Of a stretch of 64,000 nt of DNA, positions 35,267 to 43,533 are shown in pieces (position 1 is the stretch's first letter; each line of letters starts with the position of its first letter). The stretch spans positions 30,123-94,122 of the forward strand of contig NZ_QPJQ01000013.1 in NCBI RefSeq assembly GCF_003337275.1, written 5' to 3'. The notes under the pieces are model-generated. The model ran no database searches. It saw only the letters and a list, made by a program, of their open reading frames with translations, and was not told the DNA's origin. The position numbers and the translations under genes were made by a program. Source of the stretch: Marinomonas foliarum. GTDB lineage: Bacteria > Pseudomonadota > Gammaproteobacteria > Pseudomonadales > Marinomonadaceae.

Positions 35267-37531
35267 TTAGATTTTGCAAGCACCGCCAGCGCAATCATCC
35301 ATGTCTTCTTGCTTGTCATCTGCACCATCACGCGTGTTGTGATAGTAAAGTGTTTTTACGCCTAATTTATAAGCTGTTAGAAGGTCTTTCAAAATCACCT
35401 TCATTGGTACTTTTTGAGCATCAAACTTCTGTGGGTCATAGTTTGTGTTAGCTGAGATAGCCTGATCGACAAACTTCTGCATGATGCCAACCAACTGTAA
35501 GTAACCATCGTTACTTGGAATAGTCCAAAGCAGTTCATAGTTGTCTTTTAAACGTTCAAACTCAGGAACAACTTGCTTCAAAATGCCATCTTTACTGGCT
35601 TTGACTGATACGAAACCTCGTGGTGGCTCGATGCCATTTGTCGCGTTGCTAATCTGAGAAGAGGTTTCAGATGGCATTAACGCTGTTAGAGTTGAATTAC
35701 GTAGACCGTGAGTAACGATTTCAGTGCGCAAGCTTTCCCAATCGTAGAACAACTCGTTGGAAACGATGTTATCGATTTCTTTTTTGTAGGAATCGATTGG
35801 TAAAACACCTTTAGAGTAAGTTGTTTCGTTAAAGGCTAGGCATGGTCCAAACTCTTTTGCTAACTTGTTAGATGCTTTCAATAGGAAGTATTGAATTGCT
35901 TCAAATGTTTTATGAGTCAGCTCGTTTGCACTGCCGTCAGAATATTTAACGCCATTCTTAGCCAAATAGTACGCGTAGTTGATAACACCCACACCCAATG
36001 TGCGTCGTAATTCAGTGGCACGTTGCGCTGCTGGAATTGGGTAGTTTTGGTAATCTAACAGGCTGTCTAAAGCACGGACGATAAGTTCTGATAGTTCTTC
36101 TAGTTCATCTAGGTTTTCAAGCGCGCCTAGGTTAAAAGCAGAAAGAGTACAAAGTGCGATTTCGCCTTCTTTATCATCAATGCTGTTTAGTGGCTTAGTT
36201 GGAAGTGCGATTTCCAAACATAAGTTACTTTGCTTAACGGGTGCAACTTTAGGGTCAAATGGGCTGTGGGTATTGCAGTGATCCACGTTCTGTAAGTAAA
36301 TACGACCAGTACTAGCGCGCTCAGAAGCAAATAGCGTGAACAGCTCAGTGGCTTTAACCGTTTGCTTGCGGATAGAGCTGTCTTGCTCATACATGGTGTA
36401 TAGGCGATCGAATTCCTCTTGGTCTGCAAAGAAGGCATCGTATAGACCAGGTACGTCTGATGGGCTAAACAATGTAATGTTGCCGCCTTTGATCAAACGT
36501 TGGTACATCAAACGGTTGAATTGAACGCCATAGTCTAAGTGACGAACGCGGTTTTCTTCTACACCACGGTTGTTTTTTAATACTAATAGGCTTTCGACTT
36601 CAAGGTGCCAAATAGGATAGAAAACAGTCGCTGCGCCACCACGAACACCACCTTGAGAGCAGCTTTTTACCGCAGTTTGGAAGTGCTTGTAGAACGGGAT
36701 ACAGCCTGTATGGAAAGCTTCGCCACCACGAATAGCACTACCCAAAGCACGAATAGCACCCGCATTTACACCAATACCAGCACGTTGACTAACGTATTTA
36801 ACGATAGCGCTGGATGTTGCGTTGATGGAGTCTAAAGAATCACCACACTCAATTAGGACACAGCTACTAAACTGACGTGTCGGAGTACGGATACCAGACA
36901 TGATAGGTGTCGGTAATGAAATCTTAAATTTAGAAACGGCATCGTAGAAACGACGAATAAGGTTCAAACGATCTTTTGAGTCGTACTCAGCAAATAAGCA
37001 AGCCGCAACAAGGATGTAAATAAACTGAGGGCTTTCGTAAATATCGCCGCTTACACGGTTTTGGACTAGGTATTTACCTTCAAGCTGTTTGACGGCCGCG
37101 TAGGAAAAATTCATGTCGCGAGAATGATCAATGAATTCATTCAGCTGATTGAAATCTTCTTCAGAATACTTTTCTAGCAGTTGAGCATCATAACGTTTTT
37201 GTTGAACTAGGTTTTTTACATGCGCATAAAGGTGTGGTGGCTCAAAATCACCAAAGGCTTTTTTACGTAAGTGAAAGATGGCTAGGCGAGCGGCCAGATA
37301 TTGATAATCAGGCGTATGTTCAGAAATTAAGTCTGCCGCAGACTTGATTAGAGTCTCGTGGATGTCTGTAGTACGAATACCTTCAAAGAATTGAATTCGT
37401 GCTTTTAATTCTACTTGGGAAACAGAGACATTTTCTAAACCCTCAGCAGCCCATGCTATGACTTTATGAATCTTTTCCAGGTTGATGTTTTCGGTCTTCC
37501 CGTTACGCTTAGTAACTGTGAGAGTGCTCAT
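35267..37531 (-). CDS. nrdA: Ribonucleoside-diphosphate reductase class Ia, alpha subunit
   Basis: Catalytic subunit, 754 residues, making dNDPs from NDPs. An N-terminal ATP-cone (about 1-95, TVTKRNGKTENINLEKIHKV) senses ATP/dATP. Catalytic-core stretches include TPTRQFSSCVLIECGDS, NLCLEIALPTKP and the C-terminal redox pair in DDCAGGACKI. Upstream lie two NrdR-type boxes (37571-37618), which predicts NrdR repression when dATP is high. Operon order is nrdA-nrdB-yfaE. Confidence 0.97.
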   Translation of the reverse strand: MSTLTVTKRNGKTENINLEKIHKVIAWAAEGLENVSVSQVELKARIQFFEGIRTTDIHETLIKSAADLISEHTPDYQYLAARLAIFHLRKKAFGDFEPPHLYAHVKNLVQQKRYDAQLLEKYSEEDFNQLNEFIDHSRDMNFSYAAVKQLEGKYLVQNRVSGDIYESPQFIYILVAACLFAEYDSKDRLNLIRRFYDAVSKFKISLPTPIMSGIRTPTRQFSSCVLIECGDSLDSINATSSAIVKYVSQRAGIGVNAGAIRALGSAIRGGEAFHTGCIPFYKHFQTAVKSCSQGGVRGGAATVFYPIWHLEVESLLVLKNNRGVEENRVRHLDYGVQFNRLMYQRLIKGGNITLFSPSDVPGLYDAFFADQEEFDRLYTMYEQDSSIRKQTVKATELFTLFASERASTGRIYLQNVDHCNTHSPFDPKVAPVKQSNLCLEIALPTKPLNSIDDKEGEIALCTLSAFNLGALENLDELEELSELIVRALDSLLDYQNYPIPAAQRATELRRTLGVGVINYAYYLAKNGVKYSDGSANELTHKTFEAIQYFLLKASNKLAKEFGPCLAFNETTYSKGVLPIDSYKKEIDNIVSNELFYDWESLRTEIVTHGLRNSTLTALMPSETSSQISNATNGIEPPRGFVSVKASKDGILKQVVPEFERLKDNYELLWTIPSNDGYLQLVGIMQKFVDQAISANTNYDPQKFDAQKVPMKVILKDLLTAYKLGVKTLYYHNTRDGADDKQEDMDDCAGGACKI

Positions 37532-37570
37532 GCCTTAACTTCCCATTAGTGCATTATAAAAAGAGGAGAA

Positions 37571-37618
37571 TTACTCTATGTAGTATGTATTTTAAAAGTG
37601 ACACACTATATGTAGTGC
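37571..37618 (-). promoter_or_regulatory. Tandem NrdR boxes upstream of nrdA
   Basis: Box at 37603-37618, ACACTATATGTAGTGC, is close to the NrdR consensus ACACWATATATWGTGT. A weaker match, TTACTCTATGTAGTAT, is at 37571-37586. They are 32 bp apart, about three helical turns, the usual spacing for NrdR pairs, and end 40 bp before the nrdA ATG. nrdR itself is outside the window. Confidence 0.8.
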
Positions 37619-37640
37619 TTCGTTAACAATATGTAACGAA
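37619..37640. promoter_or_regulatory. 22-bp palindrome next to the NrdR boxes
   Basis: TTCGTTA and TAACGAA form a perfect 7-bp inverted repeat around an 8-bp spacer, directly abutting the distal NrdR box. It fits an operator for a second, unidentified dimeric regulator of nrdAB. Confidence 0.45.
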
Positions 37641-37770
37641 CAATAGTGCTCATTTGAATGAAAATCAAGGCTTGAAAAAAACTCTGAAATGATAAATGAA
37701 GAATGCCGAAGTGGTCACTTACTTTACTTGCCTCACTAAGCGTAAAGTTAGCAATTGGCAAGAGCATAAA

Positions 37771-37800
37771 ATCTATTTTTATCTATTTTTATCTATTTTT
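37771..37800. repeat. Three perfect 10-bp tandem repeats
   Basis: ATCTATTTTT occurs three times in a row without change. The T5 tracts recur every 10 bp, in phase with the helix, so the DNA should be intrinsically curved. It lies in the 274-bp stretch between the DUF1624 stop and the nrdA promoter elements, which otherwise shows only AT-rich sequence. Confidence 0.85.
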
Positions 37801-37852
37801 TACATGAAAAAAACTCACCTAATTCTATGCACGATCTGCGCACGAAAAGTGA

Positions 37853-38578
37853 TCAATCTGCAAGGTTAAGCACCATTTTGACGCTACCAACAAGGGCAAA
37901 TAATACCAGCTGATGAAGAAGGTAAATTGGCAATGCATAACGCCCCATGAAGCTCAGCATAACAATGATTATATTGTTGGGTGTAGGTAGTTTATGTAGG
38001 TGTAAGTAGCCAAGTAGTGGTCCGATTAAGACAACGCCTATCCACGGGAAAGGGAAGACGATATCTAATGTTCTTTCCGGTATGGCAACATATTGGGTAA
38101 TGGTTGAAAACGCATTAGGAAAAAGCAGCCAATCTGTTGCATGGTAAGCGACAATGATAGTGGCTCCGATAGTGGCTGAGAAAATAGGGTATTTTGCTAT
38201 GGGTCTGTTGATCAAGGACGCTATAAAAATAAAGTGCAGTATACCAAAGTAAATCCATTGATTAGGCATAGCCAGATAGGTTGCAAGGGAAATGGCTATT
38301 GCGGCGATGAAGAGCTTAAGGTCTCGCTTCCAAAAAGAAGGGTTGGCTTTTTTAGTAAACACAAGGTAGGTTGACCAGCCAACAGCAGAAAGAAATAAAG
38401 TGAGAATAACGCTGCGGAAATATACCCAGAACGGGTCATAAATAGAGAATTCTACAAATCCAAAATTTCGTAAATCCCAACAGAAATGAAAAATGATCAT
38501 TAGCAGCACCGCGGTACCACGATATACGTCTAAAAATGCACTGCGTTTTATAGATTCACAAAGGGAGGTGGGTTGCAT
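37853..38578 (-). CDS. DUF1624 membrane protein (heparan-alpha-glucosaminide acetyltransferase-like)
   Basis: Polytopic inner-membrane protein of about 241 residues. I start at the ATG at 38578 (MQPTSLCESIKRSAFLDVYRG), since the upstream extension to 38644 enters the divergent alkB gene. The motif FLDVYRGTAVLLMIIFHFCWDL followed by seven or so helices is the DUF1624/YeiB-like pattern; eukaryotic members acetylate heparan sugars in the membrane. The bacterial role is unknown. Its start is only 29 bp from that of alkB on the other strand. Confidence 0.78.
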   Translation of the reverse strand: MQPTSLCESIKRSAFLDVYRGTAVLLMIIFHFCWDLRNFGFVEFSIYDPFWVYFRSVILTLFLSAVGWSTYLVFTKKANPSFWKRDLKLFIAAIAISLATYLAMPNQWIYFGILHFIFIASLINRPIAKYPIFSATIGATIIVAYHATDWLLFPNAFSTITQYVAIPERTLDIVFPFPWIGVVLIGPLLGYLHLHKLPTPNNIIIVMLSFMGRYALPIYLLHQLVLFALVGSVKMVLNLAD

Positions 38579-38607
38579 TGTCATCCAAGGGGAATAATGT
38601 AGGTAGT

Positions 38608-39159
38608 ATGTTGCCATCATACCGATACTCATTTTCCAGCTCAAGCCCGCAGGCGCTTATGCCACAGCTGCAGTCTGGGTTGTCTTGGGAAAGAGAAAGC
38701 TTAAAGATGTTTGGGCGTGAGGTGTCAGTGCCTCGGCAAGTGGCGTTTATTGCAGATGTGGGTGTTTGTTATCGTTACTCTGGTAAAGATCACTTGGGTT
38801 CTGGTTGGCCTGAATGGTTGTTGGCGATTAAAGAAGAAGCAGAGAGCCTTGCTCACCAGTCTTTTAATGCCGTGTTACTTAACTGGTATCAAGACGGTGA
38901 GGAGTATATGGGCTGGCATGCGGATGATGAGAAAATATTGGGGCCTGCTCCCGTAGTGGCTATGTTGAGCCTCGGTGCGACGCGTCCTTTTGTGTTTCGG
39001 TTAAAAGCAAACCATAGCATTAAGCACAATGTTGAATTGGAGAATGAGAGTTGGCTAATTATGGCTGCTTCAACGCAAGTGTTGTGGCAGCATTCTTTGC
39101 CTGTTAGAAAGCGCATCAAAGAGGAGCGAATAAGCTTAACTTTTCGTCTCCTGCTTTGA
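38608..39159 (+). CDS. alkB: AlkB-like 2-oxoglutarate/Fe(II) dioxygenase
   Basis: Predicted alkylated-base repair dioxygenase, about 183 residues. A TTG at 38578 is in frame, but the ATG at 38608 after AGGTAG is preferred. Iron ligands are the HxD in YMGWHADDEK and the distal histidine in VLWQHSLPVRKRI; the 2-oxoglutarate-binding arginines are in RISLTFRLLL. NWYQDGEEYMGWH and LSLGATRPFVFR are typical of AlkB homologues 2/3-like bacterial proteins. It probably removes methyl lesions from nucleic acid. Confidence 0.88.
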   Translation: MLPSYRYSFSSSSPQALMPQLQSGLSWERESLKMFGREVSVPRQVAFIADVGVCYRYSGKDHLGSGWPEWLLAIKEEAESLAHQSFNAVLLNWYQDGEEYMGWHADDEKILGPAPVVAMLSLGATRPFVFRLKANHSIKHNVELENESWLIMAASTQVLWQHSLPVRKRIKEERISLTFRLLL

Positions 39160-39167
39160 TTCTTACG

Positions 39168-39809
39168 TTATGGCGCTTTGCGTGTTATCACCCAATCGTT
39201 ATCGGTTTGCGTGAAGCAAATACGGTCATGAAGTCGGCTTGGTCGTCCTTGCCAGAACTCAATGAAACATGGCTTTAGCACATAGCCGCCCCAGTTTTCT
39301 GGGCAGGGAACTTCTTGATCGTTGAATGCTTGTTCTTCTGCATCAAATGCTTTTTGTAGTACGTCACGGCTAGCAATTACAGCGCTTTGTCTAGACGTTC
39401 TGGCTGCCAGTTGGCTTCCTCGTGGACGACTTGCAAAGTAGGTTTCTGACGTTTCTCGAGATACTTTTTCTATAGTGCCTTCTATACGAACTTGGCGAGA
39501 TAGGGCAGGCCAAAAAAAGGTCATACTGGCTTTGTTGTTTTGCGCCAATTGCTGGGCTTTCTCACTGTCGTAGTTTGTGAAGAAAGAAAACCCTGTGCCA
39601 TTACGTTGTTTTAATAACACTACACGAGAATGTGGCCAACCATCTAATCCAACGGTGCTTAATATCATCGCAGTTGGGTCATCAGGGCAGGATTCAATGG
39701 CTTTTTCTAGCCAAACGTCAAACAAGTTCAGTGGGTTATTACCAGCCTGTTCTTCCAAAAGGTCGTCGAATTGGTAGTCACGACGAATAGAATGCAGATC
39801 TCTGTTCAT
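39168..39809 (-). CDS. pdxH: Pyridoxamine 5'-phosphate oxidase
   Basis: FMN enzyme that makes pyridoxal phosphate, 213 residues. Family stretches are MILSTVGLDGWPHSRVVLLKQ, GFSFFTNYDSEKAQQL, FFWPALSRQVRIEGT and the C-terminal FWQGRPSRLHDRICF with the substrate-binding RLH. It is two bases from the coq7 stop on the same strand, so the two may be co-transcribed. Confidence 0.97.
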   Translation of the reverse strand: MNRDLHSIRRDYQFDDLLEEQAGNNPLNLFDVWLEKAIESCPDDPTAMILSTVGLDGWPHSRVVLLKQRNGTGFSFFTNYDSEKAQQLAQNNKASMTFFWPALSRQVRIEGTIEKVSRETSETYFASRPRGSQLAARTSRQSAVIASRDVLQKAFDAEEQAFNDQEVPCPENWGGYVLKPCFIEFWQGRPSRLHDRICFTQTDNDWVITRKAP

Positions 39810-39811
39810 GG

Positions 39812-40444
39812 TTAAATCCGGTAAGTGGTTGTGGTCATAACTTTGGATACTTGCGTCATGATGGCCATAATTGGTTGCGGGAACTCATAACCTCCAGCAT
39901 CTAGTGCCATGGCTTTGTGTTTTGCTTCATCTATGTGCATTTGCGTTAGTACCGCTATGCTTTTTTCATCTTGCACTGGCAAGGTTGCCATGTGTTTTTG
40001 AAGGTGGGCGCAAACTTGATCTTCTGTCGCCGCAACAAACCCTAGGCTGAGTTTGTCGCTAATCAGGCCAGCACCAGCGCCAATCATAAACGATGCTCCA
40101 TAGAACAATGGGTTCAAAATACTTGGTCTACTGCCTAAGTCATAAAGACGTTGTTCACACCAAACGAGGTGGTCGATTTCTTCGTCAGCAGCGTGTTCCA
40201 TTTCTTGGCGAACCTTGGCAAGTTTTGCCGTAGTGGCTTGCCCTGCATAGAGTGCCTGTGCGCATACTTCGCCTGTATGGTTTATGCGCATTAGCCCAGA
40301 TGAATGCTTGCGTTCGCTTTTATCTAATTCGGCTTCTTCTAGTGTATCAGCTGGAGAAGGTCGATGGGCCTTTGCCGTACTTGGCACAAGCGTCTGTAAG
40401 GCGCGATCAAGCTGTAATACGGCTTTGTCTAGAAAAGAGATCAT
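39812..40444 (-). CDS. coq7: 3-demethoxyubiquinol 3-hydroxylase Coq7
   Basis: Di-iron hydroxylase in ubiquinone synthesis, 210 residues. The start at 40444 ([16 protein letters not shown]) is chosen for its AAGGGG ribosome binding site eight bases away; the longer frame would run into hinT. Iron ligands lie in two repeats, [18 protein letters not shown] and [15 protein letters not shown]. The gene follows hinT by 14 bp and precedes pdxH. Confidence 0.95.
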   Translation of the reverse strand: MISFLDKAVLQLDRALQTLVPSTAKAHRPSPADTLEEAELDKSERKHSSGLMRINHTGEVCAQALYAGQATTAKLAKVRQEMEHAADEEIDHLVWCEQRLYDLGSRPSILNPLFYGASFMIGAGAGLISDKLSLGFVAATEDQVCAHLQKHMATLPVQDEKSIAVLTQMHIDEAKHKAMALDAGGYEFPQPIMAIMTQVSKVMTTTTYRI

Positions 40445-40458
40445 TATATTTCCCCTTA

Positions 40459-40800
40459 TTAACCTGGAGGCCATGTCATTGCGCGTCCACCGAGTACATG
40501 CATGTGAATGTGGTAAACGGTTTGTCCACCCATTTCGTTGCAGTTCATGACCACTCGATAGCCTGCATCGCTGATACCTTTTTGTTTTGCTATTTTTGCA
40601 GCGGTTATTTGCAGTTTCCCAACCACTGGTGCGTCGGCATCAGTTAGGTCGTTTAGTGTACTAATATGGCGTTTCGGGATGACTAGAAAATGAGTCGGCG
40701 CTTGAGGCATGATGTCTTCAAAAGCGATGACTTCATCGTCTTCAAATAGCACAGTTGCTGGGATATCCCCTTTTACTATTTTGCAAAATAAACAGTCCAT
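40459..40800 (-). CDS. hinT: HIT-family purine nucleoside phosphoramidase HinT
   Basis: Small histidine-triad hydrolase, 113 residues. AAGGAG lies five bases before the ATG at 40800, which gives [16 protein letters not shown], the standard HinT N-terminus. The catalytic triad is HIHMHVLGG near the C-terminus. Known members cleave AMP-lysine and other phosphoramidates. First gene of a hinT-coq7-pdxH run. Confidence 0.95.
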   Translation of the reverse strand: MDCLFCKIVKGDIPATVLFEDDEVIAFEDIMPQAPTHFLVIPKRHISTLNDLTDADAPVVGKLQITAAKIAKQKGISDAGYRVVMNCNEMGGQTVYHIHMHVLGGRAMTWPPG

Positions 40801-40843
40801 ATCATCTCCTTCGTGAGTATTATTCAAGGTTGCTGATGTTGCT

Positions 40844-43168
40844 TCAAGGTGTTTTGCGCAAAGGATTGATCCGTGACAAAGATGTGTTCTTTAGTCGGTC
40901 TCCCTTCTGAATTAACTTAGACAGTTGTTGTTCAAGTTGGCTGTCTAGTTCAGCGCAGGTTAAGAGGCCATCAAAACCTAGCTTTCTAGTGTAGTCGAGC
41001 GACATCTTAACATTGTTACTAATCAGCAAGCACTGATCTTCGATGCGCATTAAAGGCATCAGTCTTTGTTGTGTCACGTGGGGGATGTGCCCGCCGTTAT
41101 CAAACACTAGAATGATGGAGCCGGATTTTCTTTTTTCAGGTAACTCTAAATGCTCTAGCAAGTTTTCCAGAGTTGAGACATGTTCAATTCGATTACTATG
41201 ACTTTGTAATATCGACAGTGCTTTTTGTAGGTCCTCATCAGGCTGACCAAACAAAATAATATTGAAGTGCTGTTGTTGTGCAAGGTCATTATTTGTTGGG
41301 CGAATATGTACACTGATTGGTAACTTAATATTGATACAGCGTTCGCTTTCTAATGTTTTCATCTCGCCATCTAAATAGCGAATAAGCAGCAAAATATAAT
41401 GCATGCCAAGGTCGAAGCTGCTAGAAGCCTGAATTCTGCTTGGGATAGGGCCGCAACTGATTTCTAATTGCGTAATACCGTCTCTGTTGCTTTCGTGGCG
41501 GCTGATATCCAACGTTAAGGTTTGATCTGTAAAGTGTTTGAATTCTTGGACTAGGCTTTCGATCAGGTGTTGTAATATCGTAGCATTTTGAAGTACTTCA
41601 ACATGATCAGTGTTGTGAGTGTTTAACTCTATTAATGTGTTGTCTTGGTCTAAACGTTGAAGGTTATTATAGATACGATCTATTAGCTGGTTAAGTGGTT
41701 GAGGATAAGGCTGCTCCGGTGGTGTGTTGTCTTTTATATCGCTTAATAAGTCGATGCGCTCAATAATGTTTTTAAGGTTATTATTGGCCGTCTGGCTACT
41801 TGTTATAAAGGGTTTGACCTCTTTTGATGTCGTAACTTGTTCAAGGTGTGATAACCCGCCACCAAGAATGTTTATTTGACGTCGTAAGCGATTTGAAATA
41901 TCTGATAGAAAATCCATAACCTCGGTTTGGTTGTATTGGCTTTTTAGCGTGTTCTTTTGGATCAGCGGCGAGGTTTGTACGATCATGCCAGAGAAATGAA
42001 TCATGGCTTCTAAAATGATGGTGATGGTTAATCCCCATTCAAATAAGACGACACTTGGAATAATGCTATAAACTGATAGGATCCATAGAAAATGTCCTGT
42101 GAGCAGAGTTAGCCTCGCGGCTAAGTAGTAGCCAGAAAATGGAATATTCTTAAGAAACGCAATGATAGCGTGTATCGTTAATAGTATTAGTGTGCTCACA
42201 ACTATGAGAGAAAGCACTTTGATATTTAAGACATTGGGTGTCAGGCTAAAAATAATGGCAAAGATACCGTTAATAGAGCCGACTGCGATTAGGATTTTAT
42301 CAATGTTAGGCAGGTGCGCTTTGGTGTTCAGATACAGTCTGGAAAAAAATACGATTGCGCATAAGCAGGCGAGTGACGATAGATTATATAAGCGCTCTTG
42401 AATATTGCTTTGATTGGGAAAAAACTGCGCGACCTGGTCATGAATGGAAAGGTGCAAAATCACAATGCCGACCAGTAAGAAACTATAAATCAAGTACATC
42501 GGATGAGATGTCTTGATGTAAAAGAAAATATTGCACACAAATAAGGTAAACAAGATACCAATCAAAATACCCGTGATAGTTAGCTCTTGCTGGGTGTCTT
42601 GGCTTATTCTGGAGAGGGTTTTTAGCTCAATATCAGCATTGATAGGCAAATGGGAAGAGAGCTTAAGATACAGTGTAAAGACAGGTGGCGGGTTGGCTGG
42701 AATCGAGAAAATATAATGTGGCGATTTCACTTGTCTGTTGTTGTAGGGTCTTGCACCACCAATTTCTACTTGGACTTGCCCTTTATGTAAAGTAGGTAAA
42801 TAAATGTCTAGGTACTGAAGTCTTGGGGAGTTTATTTCTAATAAGACTGGGGTGTTGTCGATAGTTCGTATCGCCACATCAGTACGAATCCATACGTTTC
42901 CTTCCACCATTCCAAGCTGAAAGTAATCGCTATTAATCGGACGGAATTGCTTGGCGTATTCATCGGATGAAATGTCATCAAGAGAGAGAGCTTTGTTCTT
43001 ATCGATAAAATATGAGCCAGTTTGGCTGATGTTCGAGACGTCATGGCTATCATCGATGATAGCGATGGAATTAACGCCCCATACAGTGTTGGAGATGCTG
43101 AGTATAAATAGTAAAATTAATCGATTAAGCAAAATGCTGGCCTGAGCAGATTCAATAAAGGCTATCAT
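40844..43168 (-). CDS. 7TMR-DISM membrane sensor with degenerate kinase and receiver regions
   Basis: Large signalling protein of 774 residues. After a signal/anchor segment comes a DISMED2-type periplasmic domain (about 40-185; GNVWIRTDVAI, LEINSPRLQYLDIYLP), then seven membrane helices (about 195-395). The next part aligns with a histidine kinase, but the H-box reads DFLSDISNRLRRQI, where asparagine replaces the phospho-histidine. The ATP-binding region (about 525-620) lacks the N-box asparagines and the DxGxG loop; FDLGMHYILLLIRYLDGEM is the remnant of its last box. The end (about 635-765) is receiver-like with a possible aspartate in ILVFDNGG but no lysine in the usual place. It is likely a non-catalytic input protein. 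No cognate regulator is adjacent. Confidence 0.75.
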   Translation of the reverse strand: MIAFIESAQASILLNRLILLFILSISNTVWGVNSIAIIDDSHDVSNISQTGSYFIDKNKALSLDDISSDEYAKQFRPINSDYFQLGMVEGNVWIRTDVAIRTIDNTPVLLEINSPRLQYLDIYLPTLHKGQVQVEIGGARPYNNRQVKSPHYIFSIPANPPPVFTLYLKLSSHLPINADIELKTLSRISQDTQQELTITGILIGILFTLFVCNIFFYIKTSHPMYLIYSFLLVGIVILHLSIHDQVAQFFPNQSNIQERLYNLSSLACLCAIVFFSRLYLNTKAHLPNIDKILIAVGSINGIFAIIFSLTPNVLNIKVLSLIVVSTLILLTIHAIIAFLKNIPFSGYYLAARLTLLTGHFLWILSVYSIIPSVVLFEWGLTITIILEAMIHFSGMIVQTSPLIQKNTLKSQYNQTEVMDFLSDISNRLRRQINILGGGLSHLEQVTTSKEVKPFITSSQTANNNLKNIIERIDLLSDIKDNTPPEQPYPQPLNQLIDRIYNNLQRLDQDNTLIELNTHNTDHVEVLQNATILQHLIESLVQEFKHFTDQTLTLDISRHESNRDGITQLEISCGPIPSRIQASSSFDLGMHYILLLIRYLDGEMKTLESERCINIKLPISVHIRPTNNDLAQQQHFNIILFGQPDEDLQKALSILQSHSNRIEHVSTLENLLEHLELPEKRKSGSIILVFDNGGHIPHVTQQRLMPLMRIEDQCLLISNNVKMSLDYTRKLGFDGLLTCAELDSQLEQQLSKLIQKGDRLKNTSLSRINPLRKTP

Positions 43169-43190
43169 TATTAACTAGATAGGGGATTGA

Positions 43191-43445
43191 ATGCTATATC
43201 CAATGTTGGTGGAATATTATGTTTGGTTTAGTTTGCTACTGTTGGGGGTTACTTGGTTTGCCCGACGAGCAACGCCAACCTTGCGAACGAACTTGTTCTA
43301 CGGCTATGGAATGATTGCTGCTTTAGGCTTTGTTCTAGGGTTAGACTGGGTCGCTGGTGTTATTTTCGGCTTGTTGGTTTTAGAGCTCGGCCGTTTATTC
43401 AAAGCGTGGCTAAATAAGAAAGAGAGCCAGCTTAAACAAAAATAA
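43191..43445 (+). CDS. Small membrane protein (84 aa), hypothetical
   Basis: I do not recognise the family. The protein has hydrophobic segments at about 10-24, 37-50 and 53-68, an arginine pair after the first, and a charged tail ending KKESQLKQK. AGGGGATTGA precedes the ATG, a good ribosome binding site. It is divergent from the 7TMR-DISM gene with only 22 bp between start codons, so a functional link is possible, and it is closed by a strong terminator. Confidence 0.65.
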   Translation: MLYPMLVEYYVWFSLLLLGVTWFARRATPTLRTNLFYGYGMIAALGFVLGLDWVAGVIFGLLVLELGRLFKAWLNKKESQLKQK

Positions 43446-43477
43446 AGTTGGTTTTTTACAGTTCTTAATTAAAGATG

Positions 43478-43505
43478 AAAAAAAGGCCTCAATAGAGGCC
43501 TTTTT
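43478..43505. terminator. Bidirectional terminator
   Basis: AAAAGGCCTC-AATA-GAGGCCTTTTT with A-run before and T-run after. It lies between the convergent small membrane gene and purD and can serve both. Confidence 0.93.
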
Positions 43506-43533
43506 AGTATTCAATTATCTGTAGTTTGGAAGA

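Noticed and set aside
37771..37800. CRISPR-like array
   Set aside because: The repeats are 10 bp and contiguous without spacers; a simple tandem repeat.
40252..40647. 131-codon plus-strand ORF
   Set aside because: Antisense to coq7 and hinT, both clearly recognisable.
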